A DNA stretch of 64,000 nt. Source: Polyporus tsugae (lineage: Eukaryota; Basidiomycota; Agaricomycetes; Polyporales; Polyporaceae). Positions within the stretch are counted from its first letter, which is position 1. Every line of letters starts with the position of its first letter. The position numbers were made by a program, and so were the translations under genes. The stretch is from the NCBI GenBank assembly GCA_024305745.1, contig JAHRBS010000015.1, positions 62,001 to 126,000 on the forward strand, written 5' to 3'. The notes under the pieces are model-generated. The model was not told where the DNA came from and did not search any database. It saw nothing but the letters and a program-made list of their open reading frames with translations. Below, in pieces: positions 22,651-33,896 of this stretch.

Positions 22651-23257
22651 ATGCTCATCTTCACTTCCCCCGACATTGCGAAAGGTGGCATCGAGCTCGC
22701 GATCGCCCGCAAGAGCCCCGGCACCTACCTCCTCATCCTCGCCCGCGCGTATGGCATGGCCGCCACTCGGGTGCATGCCATCCTCAACTCCTCCACGCCA
22801 TCCTCCACGATCCCCGCATCATCCGCTACCGGTCACCCTTTAATCTGGCTCGACACGGACCTCGACCGTGATCCGCGCAACCTGGGCCCCACCGAAGGCG
22901 TTCTCGCAGCGCTCAAGGCGGCCGAAACGCAGGTAGTGCAACCGACCGGCCGTGTTCAGCGCATGCACGGCAAGGAGGGCGGCGAGCGCGACGCACACGA
23001 AGTCGAGCTCATCCTCGACGAGGACCAGCTCGCGCGCTGCTGCTGGTACTGCGATGCCCTCGAGCTGGACACGGACGTCCGGGATAACGACCGCTTCCAG
23101 CTATGCAATGGCGAAGGCTATACGAGCACGTACATGTGCCCTCAGGTAGGATGTCCTCGCGCTCCTGGTCATCCATCTGACTTGGGGTCAACGTCAGTGC
23201 GCAAACAAATCTGGGTTCGCCCGGGCCGTCTCCGGCTTCCTGCGCTCGTTCTCATGA
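22651..23257 (+). CDS. Small protein with C-terminal cysteine cluster, unknown function
   Basis: Two exons, 22651-23145 and 23198-23257, separated by a 52-nt GT-AG intron, give 184 residues. The N-terminal half (MLIFTSPDIAKGGIEL ... LIWLDTDLDRDPRNLGP ... VLAALKAAE) has no family I recognise. The C-terminus has CCWYCDALELDTD, then QLCNGEGYTSTYMCPQC completed across the intron. This Cys-x2-Cys, Cys, Cys-x2-Cys arrangement could bind zinc. No signal peptide. Reading through the intron instead would give a longer hydrophobic tail with no cysteine pair, so the spliced form is preferred. Confidence 0.55.
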
Positions 23258-26200
23258 ACATACTCCATGTCCTATACTTTACGACTTTCTATCTTATTTA
23301 TGCATTTGGTCCACTCGTCAAATCAATTCCAAGTACTCCAGAAGTACTCATGCCACATTGAAGGGCGGACTGTATCGATATGAACCACGACTCCAGAATC
23401 ACATGTCCGGGTTTCTCGACTTCACGATGTGCACCGACTGACCGATGCCCTCAAAGCATGTTGATGGTCTTTCAGAATCTCCACCGCCGTAAGTATACCA
23501 AATTTTATCTGGCCGACGATCGCAACGTTCTCTTACCCGGGTTTCCTTCGGAACTCCCGGCCTGGCTATGTTACATGTACCTGTACCCGTAAACCTGTCC
23601 GTAGCGCTGCACATATGGATAATCAAATCGTCCCGATGATGCTCCACTGTCATGGACTCCAGCCAATTCGAAATCCCCTACATAATGATGACACACTTCT
23701 CTCGTAACAGGAATCCTCACCCATGGCGAGAACTCCAAACGTCGCAGTGATGGCATGGGGAACCCCGGCCTTGATGGTCGCCGGTCCTTTAGTCCTACAC
23801 AACTTGATTCTAAAGTGCACGTACATCCTGCCACTAGGACATGCCCCACTTGTGTGTCCGGTGGTGGCACGTTTTGGAGTCCACCATCATGTGTCCGAGT
23901 CTTCGACTCGCAACCTTCCCGTGCGACACATGTGCATCTGAACAGCTTCCCACAAGCGCAATACGTACTTAATTAGTAAGTTGAGGAGCACAAGCACCGT
24001 GACGTACGCAGTTTCGGACGAGCCACTTAGTGAACGCTCATCCGACCTCGTTCAGGCCTCCCCAGCAGGCGAACATGAACAGGGCTGTTCGAGGTTGATC
24101 GGTCCTCATTGGCTATACATCTGATGGCGAACTGTCAATGAACTGTCCATAACGGCCTACCAGTGAGCTAGAGCCCACCTACTTACTCTGCGTAAATGCC
24201 GGCCCCGATGATCGCACCATCTGCTCCGACGAGGTCGCGAACTCGGAACTGGCATGCAATGGCAGAGAGGTAAGTAAGGCATCACTCCAAGCCAGTGATG
24301 TGGAGCCCGGTGCTACCGGTAAGGCTTTACAGAACCAAGGCACCCCGAGGGGGGCGGGCCTTGCCAGTGATGTCGTTTGAAACAGACGGCGGTGACCGGA
24401 AAGACGCCAGACTTCGTTGCGTTTCGGTGAGGAACTAGGCTTCTCGTATTCTGCGGTATAGGGATAGGGACGGTTCTCAGTGATATGTATGTAGAAGTTG
24501 GAGAGTCCGTTGTTAGCGAACGACGAACATATGCACTTACCACCGGCTGTGCCTTTCACGTTCGCCGCAGGACACTGTTACGCGGGACATGTTCGCGCAA
24601 TAGCGACAAGCGTCTTCGTTATCACCTGCATCCCCAATGCGCATTTACATCCCGTTGTCGCGGGACCCTCCCTTCGATGATATCGAAATTGCCCTCCCAA
24701 CTCCGCTTTGGCGTCTCTCTCCCCGTCGGCGCCGTCACGCTGGTGGTGCAAATCCTACAAATTGCATCGCCGCGCGCCCGGCGATAGCGGCCACCGTTGC
24801 CACCTGCTGATTCGATGGACCAACCACACAGGCACTGCCCGTAGCATGATTTCGCGTCTCAGCGAGCATCTAGGTGGCTTCCAGGCAGGAAGACCGTCGC
24901 GGGACGCCCGGAGCGCTCTGAGGGGAGCTAGCGCAGAGATGTCGAGCGAAGGTGAAGGCGAAGCCCAGGGCCTGCAGGGATCATGGTGATCGGGTGCACG
25001 AAGTGCCATATGGTGGGGATCGCCATGTCTTTCACGCTCGTCGAACCCTGCCGCAAGTACGTATCTACCGAGGCCGATCAAACGGAGGGGGCTGAGCGAG
25101 GTCTTGCCAAGCGTGTGCGAGAGGCGCGAAACCCGAGCTAACATTCAGGGCGGATGAGGAAGACAATTGTCATGAGCGAGCCGAACATGTCCTGTTACGG
25201 AATGGACTGTTAAAGGCCGCAATGGCGAAACATTGACGCAACCGAGCCAAGTCCTTGTGAACAACGCGACAGTGACCGACAGGAGGAAGCTGAGCGCAAT
25301 TGCATAGCACATAGGCAGGCTGTGTAGGAGGGGAGGATGGAATCTGCTGAAACATTGCGTCAGTCTGTCAAACTCGAGAACAGAACACTACGAACGCATG
25401 TCACGCACGGTTGTTAGTCTTATCAATCGGCGCATGGGAAAACGGAGCCACCACAGCCTTGTGTTGGTCCGACAGGAGGCCTATCCTGAAGCCCGACGAT
25501 GAGGCCCTCCGCATGGCCGACTACATCGGCGCGGACGAGCTCGAGCACGCGCTGAGCATCGCCGCCGACGAACCGGACGCACGTATCTCGTTCTCCACTG
25601 TGAGCCCGAATGGGCACATCCCGATGACGTCGTCCATCTCGTCGCTGGCGGAGACTGGGTCGAACATCTTTGGCGCGGACCCGTTGGCTCCGGCTACATC
25701 TGGGTTCGCGGTAGTTGTCGCGATACGTCGGGGCTGTTTAGTAGGGCATAGCCAACCGTGTAACGTAATTGTATAGACGCGCGCCGAATATTGATCCTCC
25801 TCCTCCTCAGCTCCTGGTACGCTCTAAAGTTCGGACCTGTATTTCAATCCACGCATCCTCAGCAACAAGCAGATGATAACGCACGCACCCTGGGTCCAAC
25901 ATATTCAGGGAGGGGTCCAAGAATGCATGACAGGAGACCGCAAGTGACAGTAGCGTGCGACGAAGGGCAACCTGAAAGCGGGCAGCGATTTCTTCGTCGT
26001 CATCGAAGGCGAAGTACTCTGATGGCCTGAGGTGTCAGAATTTCGTGGAATGCATCTTCCTAGCCCGCCAAAGTGGGGAAGGGGAAAGAGGCTGGCATGG
26101 TGGCACTAATCTTGGTAGTAAGTACCATAAGCCTGCAGCTGGATCCGTTTAGCTTTTGCGCGAGTCGACTCGTATACAACAACTCATCCGCCACTTGTCA

Positions 26201-26709
26201 GGCCAAAGTAAAACGATGCTGTAAACGTGACCACCATATAATAATCAAGCCAGGGGCTCCTTCAAAGCGCATACAATAGGCGTCAATGTGCTCACCTTGG
26301 ACGAAAACGTAGAAGGATGTTGGGCTGGTCGACTAGAGACGAGCTCAAGCCTCAAACTCGCCGGATGGATTGTGGCATTGGCGCCAAGCTGTCACAACCA
26401 CGTGGCAACTCAGCCATGGGGCGCCAAACGACCGAATGCGGCCCATACGACGACTTAGAGCTTGCTCTGACCAGCTCGACAACGGTCTGCGCCGGGAGAC
26501 TACCGAATGCTAGCAGAATAATAGCGATCAGTACTAGGAACAACGTGTGAGTATTCTCACTAGGCGGAAATACTCGAATGTCACTCACGCCAACAAAACG
26601 TACAGTGACCGTTCCGAAACCGTGCCACCCAAGTTATATTGGAGACATTCAATCCAACGTTTCGTATGGGAAATAATCGAGCGGCACGGACGATATAATC
26701 ACTGACTTC
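23258..26709. other. 3.4 kb without an assignable gene; weak coding traces
   Basis: Mostly short frames without motifs. Two GC-rich stretches look partly protein-like: 24498-24680 (MESPLLANDEHMHLPP ...) and 25411-25776 (DDEALRMADYIGADELEHA ... ISSLAETGSNIFGADP). Neither could be joined into a gene model or matched to a family. They could be exons of a decayed gene or chance frames. Confidence 0.3.
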
Positions 26710-28510
26710 ATGTTATGCAACCAGTCGACGTTTCCATCTTCAATGACCCCAATGGCGTCAGTTCGTCTCTTCCAATGTCCAGAGACGCTGGCCGAGATAT
26801 TCTCCCATCTCGAGCCCGGCCCAGGCTCCCGCGTTGAACACACGCATACGATTGAACTTGAACACCGAGAGCTCCGCAGGACCCTCGCTGCAGCAGCGCG
26901 CTCTTCCCGAGCGCTCAGGGAGCATGCTCTCAAAGTGCTATGGCGAAGATTGGACAGCGTGCAACCCCTGCTGTCGCTTCTCTCAAATCCCCAACTGGAG
27001 TTCCCAAACACATGTAACTGTAAGTCACTCGTATGCTCTTCCGATACAGATAGTCGTATGTAAACAGATGCTGCACAGAGCGATCAATCCAGAATCTTGG
27101 CTACGCTTCCGGACGCACGCACGACGCGTAAGAGTGTTGCACGACATGGACTGGTCCACCATACATCCCTCGACCTGGGCCTTCATTGGGCGATGGTGTG
27201 GCCCTGAACCGCTCCTTCCCAACCTGGAAGAGCTTTCGGTGCTTCCTATCAGCGTGCGAAGCCCTACCACCATGATGTTTGTATCCCCAAAACTTCGTAG
27301 TCTGGCGTTGAGGATGGACGACCACGGCCACGGCCACGGGCGACCACTGCCAGGGGACTCCGCGATCATTTACATGCTCCTGCGACAGATCGTGTCGACC
27401 GCTCCTGGCATAAGGACCCTTGCCGTCACCAACCACCTGTCTCTCCCGTCCTCTTGCTACTACCCAATTGGAAGCCTCGAGAATCTCGAGGCGTTGTATG
27501 CTCGCGAATGCGTGCTTGACTTCTCCCTCCTTTGGTGGCTCGGATCACGCCCTCTCCACTCGCTCGCTGCCACGATCGACATGACAAATCTTCCTCCGCC
27601 GTCGGAAGACCCGGAAGACGAGTACGACGATTACTCTCCATTTGATGGCGGTTTCGGCACTCTCAAGCACCTCGCCGTCCGCGGGACCCCCGAGCACATC
27701 GACCTCTTCCTCGACAATACCGTCACCTGCGACCTCGAGACACTTACCGTGGAATTCCTCCGTAACACGAGCAAGGAGGTCATCACCCGCTGCCTCGAGA
27801 ACATACCGGAGGATGCCCTGCTAGGCCAGCCCCTCCTCCGGGAGCTCACGATCAAGTACCCATATGAGTCGCACAACGTCGACGACGGCGACGATGACGA
27901 GGACGGCAGCGCGAACACGCTCCGCGATGCCTCGCTCGTGGACGTCATCAGCCCTGCACTCCGCATCCCCTTCCTGCGCAAGGTCACCCTCCATTTCCAC
28001 CGCATCCCCACCCTCACCGACGCCGGCCTGCTACAGATGATCGACGCCTGGCCTCAGCTCACCGCGCTCCACATCACGCCCTCGCGCGACCGGTACTCGA
28101 GCCGCGTCACGCTCACCCCGTCCGTCCTCGTCGCGTTCGCCCGCCGATGCCCGCGGCTCGCCGAGCTGACGCTCCCAGAGGTCCCGCTACACGACGTGCC
28201 CGCGGAGAAGGACATGCCGCTCGTCGGGCAGCGCGCGCTGCGGCGGCTTCGGGTTTCCTTCCGCGAGCGCGGCCGCCAGCATGTGCTGTACAAGGCAGCG
28301 CTGTTCATCGATCGGTTGTTCCCATGCCTCACATTGAACCCGTCGTTTGAGGAGGAAGAGGAGGAGCCCCCTAGCCATAGCCTGATCCGGATGTCGTGGG
28401 AGAATAATGCGAGGGAGGAGGAGAGGACGTGGAGAAGGATAGAGGAGTTCTTGTACGCGATGCAGCTTGGGAGGCGGCATCGCGAGCAACTCAAGAATGC
28501 GTCGCACTGA
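26710..28510 (+). CDS. F-box/LRR protein (SCF substrate-receptor-like) A
   Basis: Two exons, 26710-27019 and 27081-28510, give 579 residues. Exon 1 holds the F-box (CPETLAEIFSHLEPG ... LRRTLAAAARSSRALREHAL ... LWRRLDSVQPLLSLL). Exon 2 starts NPESWLRFRTHARRVRVLH and continues with irregular leucine-rich repeats (LRSLALRMDD, LETLTVEFL, FLRKVTLHFH, PQLTALHI, CPRLAELTLPEV). The tail is FIDRLFPCLTL, a Glu-rich patch and AMQLGRR. Alternative starts at 26743 and 26752 are in frame. Such proteins usually bind Skp1 through the F-box and a target through the repeats; the target is unknown. It is followed by a tandem relative at 29523. Confidence 0.82.
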
Positions 28511-29522
28511 ACGCCCTCATCGGGATATCTAGGTGAGAGGTTCGGCGTGCGCAGTCTGTCGTCTTGCGGTTGCCAACTGAATGCTGGACTTTTGCCTTTT
28601 AGCCTCTCTGTCCGAGTCTTGAAATACACTTCAGAACCCGTCCTCTCCCGTCGCAAGGCTGTGGCTTCTTCCTCCACCTTTTCATGCTTGTTGGTCACGG
28701 TTGGAATTTGGCCACTTGCATGGTGCATTTGCCGGTGGCTGCGTAGTAGACCAGAGACGTGAGTGGCGCACCGCTGTCTCTTGGCCGTCCTTTTCATCTT
28801 ACGTCCATGCTTCTTCTCCCACTCCAAGTTCCCTCGGGAATTTCTTCAATATAGCCGAGGACAAACTTCTGCTTACCCTGCGCAGGTTCGCTCTGGTGAA
28901 ATGCAACTCCGTGGGCCAGCTCCAGCGATGTCATATCAACTTGAAGCCCTTACCCACCCCACTGGTTTCGTTTACCGAGCTCGACGACCTGTCCTTCGAT
29001 CTCGGCGAGACCCCTGTTCACGTATCGGACGAGGGGATAAAGGGGTTTCGGGCTGCCGGTGGTCGCCGTGGGGGGTTACGAAGGCACATCTGGGGTTCAT
29101 GCAGACCGTCTGGAGCGACTCGGTCTCATCATGTTATTTATTTCGGAGTTCATAGCTTTAGAAAACGTAGATGACGTTTAACTTTTGGGATCGAATAAGG
29201 TATTTGAGAAGGATGTCGATACAGTGTGCTCGCTCGCGAATTGCTGACGTCGTGGTCACCGTGGACCGACCGACTTGGACCAGTACCATGCGTGGAATCA
29301 CGACGCGGTGCCACAGGTGTGGCTCGACGCGTCTCTTCGTGACATAACGCGTTGTGTGTCGCGCGTTAAACGCAACCGCCGTTTTGGCACTGACGACGAC
29401 GATCGAACATTGCGGAACCACCCTTCTCCCATTCGAACACGGGTGAGTAGGTATATTCGATTGTGTTAGATTATTTTTAAACTGACACTGATGGTAAAGT
29501 CGTCGTGTTAGCCACTGACTCG
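28511..29522. other. Intergenic between tandem F-box genes
   Basis: About 1 kb with only short open frames. No repeat, motif or decayed F-box sequence recognised. Confidence 0.5.
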
Positions 29523-31347
29523 ATGAACCCCCCTAACGTGACTTCCGAGTCTGCAGGCTCAATCATCCTGCCATGTCACGGCCAGACGACTGGGCAGTCC
29601 GCGATCACCCGTGCCCTTTTCTGCCAGGAGATCGCTGAAGCCGTCTTTAGCCATCTCTCCCTCAACTCCGAAATATTTGATCGCCCTCATAGGGATTATC
29701 TTCGAGAGCGTTCCGACAAAGACGAACAGCGCGAGAACCGACGTACTTTAGCCTCAGCGGCGCGCGTATCAAAGTACATCTCTGAAGTTGCCCTCTCGGT
29801 CCTCTGGGCTCGACTTCACGGGTTTGATCACCTGTTTGAGCTCCTGCCTCAGTATGTTTCCTCATGGGACAATGAGGATGTGCGTATGTCCCTTGGGCTC
29901 TTATTCCTGTCATGCCGAGCTCATGGCAACTACCTAGAGCCTCGGACTAAGCGGAGACCCGACCGACGAAGAGTGGGCCACTCTCCAGAAATATGCAGCC
30001 CTCGTGCGAGAAATACGCTTGCTCTATCTCGAGCCCTCCGAGCAGAAAGTCTGGACGGCCATCTTGGATCGCTATGGCACCGTCAGCGGCTTCCTTCCCC
30101 GCCTCACAGCACTAGCGGATTTGCACATCACCCCGACGGAACCCTTATCGCATCCTTTTCTCCTCTCCCCTACTTTGAGACACCTTTCCATAGGATTGGA
30201 TACCCAGGACCCGTCCAATGCCGGGATACTGTTGACTACCGCCCTAAAACACATCGTCGCCGTAATTCCCTCTTTATCCAGCTTGAAGATCCGGCGAGGC
30301 CCTGAACACCAACAGATATCTTGGACAATGCCTTCGTTCAAATCCATGCGCAGCCTCGACATTACCCCCCGGCTCGCGGCGGACGCTTCCGTCCTCGCTA
30401 CTATCGGGCAATTCGAGCACCTCCGAGTCCTCTCCATTCACATCAGCGATGACTGCGCACACCTGCAGGGCTGCTTGCAGGCCCTCACCCAGCTCAGCAT
30501 CGGGGGTCGTGCAGTTCACATCCAGTCCTTCCTCGCTGCGACGTCCCCGCCGCTCCTGCAGAACCTCGCCCTCTTCTTCATGCACGACCCCAGCACCGAG
30601 CTCCTCGCACAATGCGTGTCCGCAGTGTCTACCACCGTTCCACCCACGCTTTCCGCGCTTTTGCTCGAATCTACGCTGACCTTTGAACCCCCAATCACCT
30701 CCGCGATGGACGTCATCCAGCCCGCGCTCGCCCTCCGCGCGCTCACCCGCTTCGCCTTCAAGTTCAAGCCCCTCCCGTCCATCAGCGACGCCGACATCTC
30801 CGCCATGCTCTCCGCGTGGCCCGCACTCACCGCCCTCCGCATTGAGAACGACTACCACCCCGCATTCCCCCCCGGCGACGCGCCGTCCCCGGGCTCCCGT
30901 CCCACGGCGCACATTCTCCCTATGATCGCCACGCGCTGCCCGCACCTGCACATCCTCCAGCTGCCCGAGGTCGACTTCGCCGCGACGCCGGCACTGGACT
31001 CGCTGCCGCCGCCGCTCGGGCACCCGCTCCGCACGCTCGACTTGGCGTCGCGGTGCGCCGACAGGCATTCGTGCATGCGCGCGGCGGTGATGCTCGACAG
31101 GCTGTTCCCGTTCATAGTGCTTCCGCCGATCAGGGGAGACATGTATGATGAGCGGGAGGAGACGGGGTGGGCGGTTGTCGTGAGGCTGCTGAACGCGATG
31201 CAGGCTGGTCGCCGGAATGCGGAGGCTTTCGAGCGAGAGGGTAAGAATGGCGATGGCGATGGAATGGAGGGCGGGAGTGAGGATGAAGGCGAGGGCGAGG
31301 GCGAGGGCGAGGGCGAGGGCGAGGACGTGGACATGGGTCTCGAGTAG
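29523..31347 (+). CDS. F-box/LRR protein B
   Basis: Two exons, 29523-29879 and 29938-31347, give 588 residues; the intron is 58 nt, phase 0. The F-box region reads LFCQEIAEAVFSHLSL ... RRTLASAARVSKYISEVALSVLWARLHGF. The second exon opens SLGLSGDPTDEEWATLQKY and carries leucine-rich repeats (LRHLSIGLDTQ, MRSLDITPRL, LRVLSIHISDD, PALTALRIEN, PHLHILQLPEVDF). The conserved tail is MLDRLFPFIVL, AMQAGRR and a Glu/Gly-rich end encoded by a GAGGGC microsatellite. Domain order is the same as F-box protein A, but the identity looks modest, so the duplication is old. Confidence 0.82.
31291..31320 (+). repeat. (GAGGGC)5 coding microsatellite
   Basis: Five perfect 6-bp units encoding alternating Glu-Gly in the extreme C-terminus of F-box/LRR protein B. 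The length is a multiple of three, so copy changes keep frame. Confidence 0.8.
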
Positions 31348-33896
31348 ACTAGTTGCACGCACGGTCGCTCGAGCAAATGATACTTCAACGGCAAATGAGT
31401 TGATTCGTACAGGCTACTCGGGAGCCCCGCTTTAGTTAAAAATAACCTAGCATTGGTCAGAGTCAAAGAAAAATGAGAGACTATCGAACATAGAATGAGT
31501 AAACGGAGTCACGGTAAAAAGGGCGCGTACACTGGGAACTTGAGTCCAAGAGCGTACAACGCGGCAGAGTCCTGATATTTCGACTCGGACGAACAAAATC
31601 AAGGCCGTACCCCCTGCTACGGTTCTCGTTATCCATTTGTTGGAACGATATCGCATATACGCCCTATGGTGACGGAGCAGTCACCTCTAAAGAAGAGTAC
31701 TTTCCCATCTAACGAGAAAACGATATGGCCAACCGAGGTCCGGTGCCAGGAGAACGTGCCAATGGACGACCCATCTCTACTAGTCCTCCACAAGCGCACC
31801 TTGTGATCCTCACGATGAACCCGGTGGACGGTTATCTGTGGTGTGAGAGGGCAACGTCAGTGGGGGTGCCTGACGCGACGAGAAACCATGTAGAGTGTGT
31901 AAGGGTTCCAAGAAATGCGAACATTCAACACATGGTCGCCAACGTATCAGTTCCCATATAGCGCAGACGTACGTCGCAATCCCAAATCCCGGCTTTCTGG
32001 AGCAACGGTGTCCAGAAACAGGCGGATGCGGGATTGTATACGCCAAAGGATTCAGCGTTGCGCTAAGCAGGCGCACGGAGATGGTAACGGAGAGTGATAT
32101 GACGTGTCCTCTATGAGAACACAACCGTAGTCGATCGCTAGCTTTCAGAGCAAAACCGAGAATCGCCACGATAAGCCGGCTATTCGACGCCTTTGGTCTG
32201 CAACTCCAAGGAGCTTCGGTGCCAGGAAGCCGACTTGGAGAGCATGAGATCCCAACGAGATGACATGAAACGAACGCTGATCGTGCAGTGGACATAAGTC
32301 AAAGGACCAGCAGGCGAGCCGTAAGCATCCATTCTACCTTCACCAGGGAAGGTTCTGAACGGGTGTATGCGCACATGGAGAAGGCGAGATCGTACGGGGA
32401 TCGCAGAGCATCCTATCAAGGAATGAACACAGATGATGCGACAAGCAAGGGGGCAGGGGACCAGGCAAAAGCGATGAGAGGGCATGGATAACGAAGACTC
32501 ACCACCACCCGAGATGCACGTCCTGAGCGTGACAGCTGCTTTCAAACATTGATGGTAACGAATGGCCGGCTAGCGCAGGTATATATATGCGTGCAGTGAC
32601 GAATAAATACCGTTCGGGGCGTGTAGCAGCAGAGGGTCGGAAGGCGAGGTTGGAGGGACCACGTCGCTGAGGAACAGGATAAATGCATGGGTTATCAGCA
32701 AAGAGAAGGGTACGGCGGTTTAAGGGAGGAGAGGAGACAAAGAGGGGAAACTGACCATTTATTTCCATTCCGCCTGCGATATTTGCGAGGACGGACCCGA
32801 CCGATTTCTTGTCTGCGGCGCGCGATGTGTTCAGCTAGCCCCAGACACTAGCTTACGTTGGCGATGGCAGAGCGCCTTCGGATGCATGCAAACACACACT
32901 TCCATGATTTATGAGGTAGTTGGGAAGGGCTGGGTGGGCTGGCGCGAGGTGGATGCCGTGCGGAAGAATGAGTATGGAGGCCAGTATCAGTGAAGTATGT
33001 GCGGCCCGTGTGTGGTGGCAGCGTACAAGAATCCTCTCAGCGCTGGTGCCACCGAGTTTGTATCTATTTGTGCACGTAGTATCATGTACGACTTGAACTT
33101 TAAACATGGTTCTTCTTGTCACGTTCATCTCCTAGTACACTGCCGTGGCAAACACCTTCTCGAAATTCGTGAACGTATACTAGGAGAAGACGACGAGCGC
33201 ACCGGGAGACCTAGATAACTTCCCAGTGCGTCAGTAGAGAAAAGACAAATGTGTAATACCACTTAGCACTGTAAAGCACATCAGGCAGTCGGCGACGGAC
33301 CGCAGGAGGGACACTCCGTGCGAACCACGATCGACATCCACCAACTTTACCGTCGTCTTCTACCGTCACTGGACTGCTGTTGCTATATCTTTGCCGTTAA
33401 TAGACCCATACCATTCCTCAGAGTATATTTGCCAGATGCGAGCTGCTGAGTCTGGGGAGCATAACGGTGAACGGGAACGGAGCGTGACCGGCAGTGGGTA
33501 GAGTCAAACACTCATGCTTCAAGTTTCGCAGCATAAGTACCGGAGGCGCGCCTTCGCGGGCCGGGACAAATCTCAGTAGACGTGCGATATGGCAGATACG
33601 GCGATGCGAGAGGAAACAAAGTGGCCTGTCAGACTCAAAGGGGATCCATTCGAAGTCGCACCGTCGAAGGCATCGCACACGAGCGGGCGCACAGTATACC
33701 AGGACGAAACTGTAATATAATGCCAACAATGCCGTGGCGAGGTGTACGCGATACAAGACACGATCTACGGTATGCGCTCTGACCTAAACCGATGCCTTCC
33801 GCGTGAACAGCCGATGGGGGAAGGGACTGGGAGGTAACGAAGAGAGGGGACTAGGGAGAGGAGTAGGGAGACGATGCAGGCGGGGCGATTGACGGC
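31348..33896. other. 2.5 kb without a clear gene; possible decayed membrane-protein gene
   Basis: On the minus strand, fragments resemble pieces of fungal multi-pass membrane proteins: HLATALLALYYSFVLVY (about 33740-33690), TSLILASILILPHGIHLAP (about 33000-32930) and FALKASDRLRLCSHRGHVISL (about 32150-32090). They are in different frames and no splice chain joins them convincingly. It is either a degraded gene or chance hydrophobic frames. Confidence 0.25.

Noticed and set aside
30274..31362. 362-codon minus-strand frame over F-box/LRR protein B
   Set aside because: Arg/Glu/Gly-rich antisense frame caused by high G+C at third positions. The plus-strand frame has F-box and LRR motifs.
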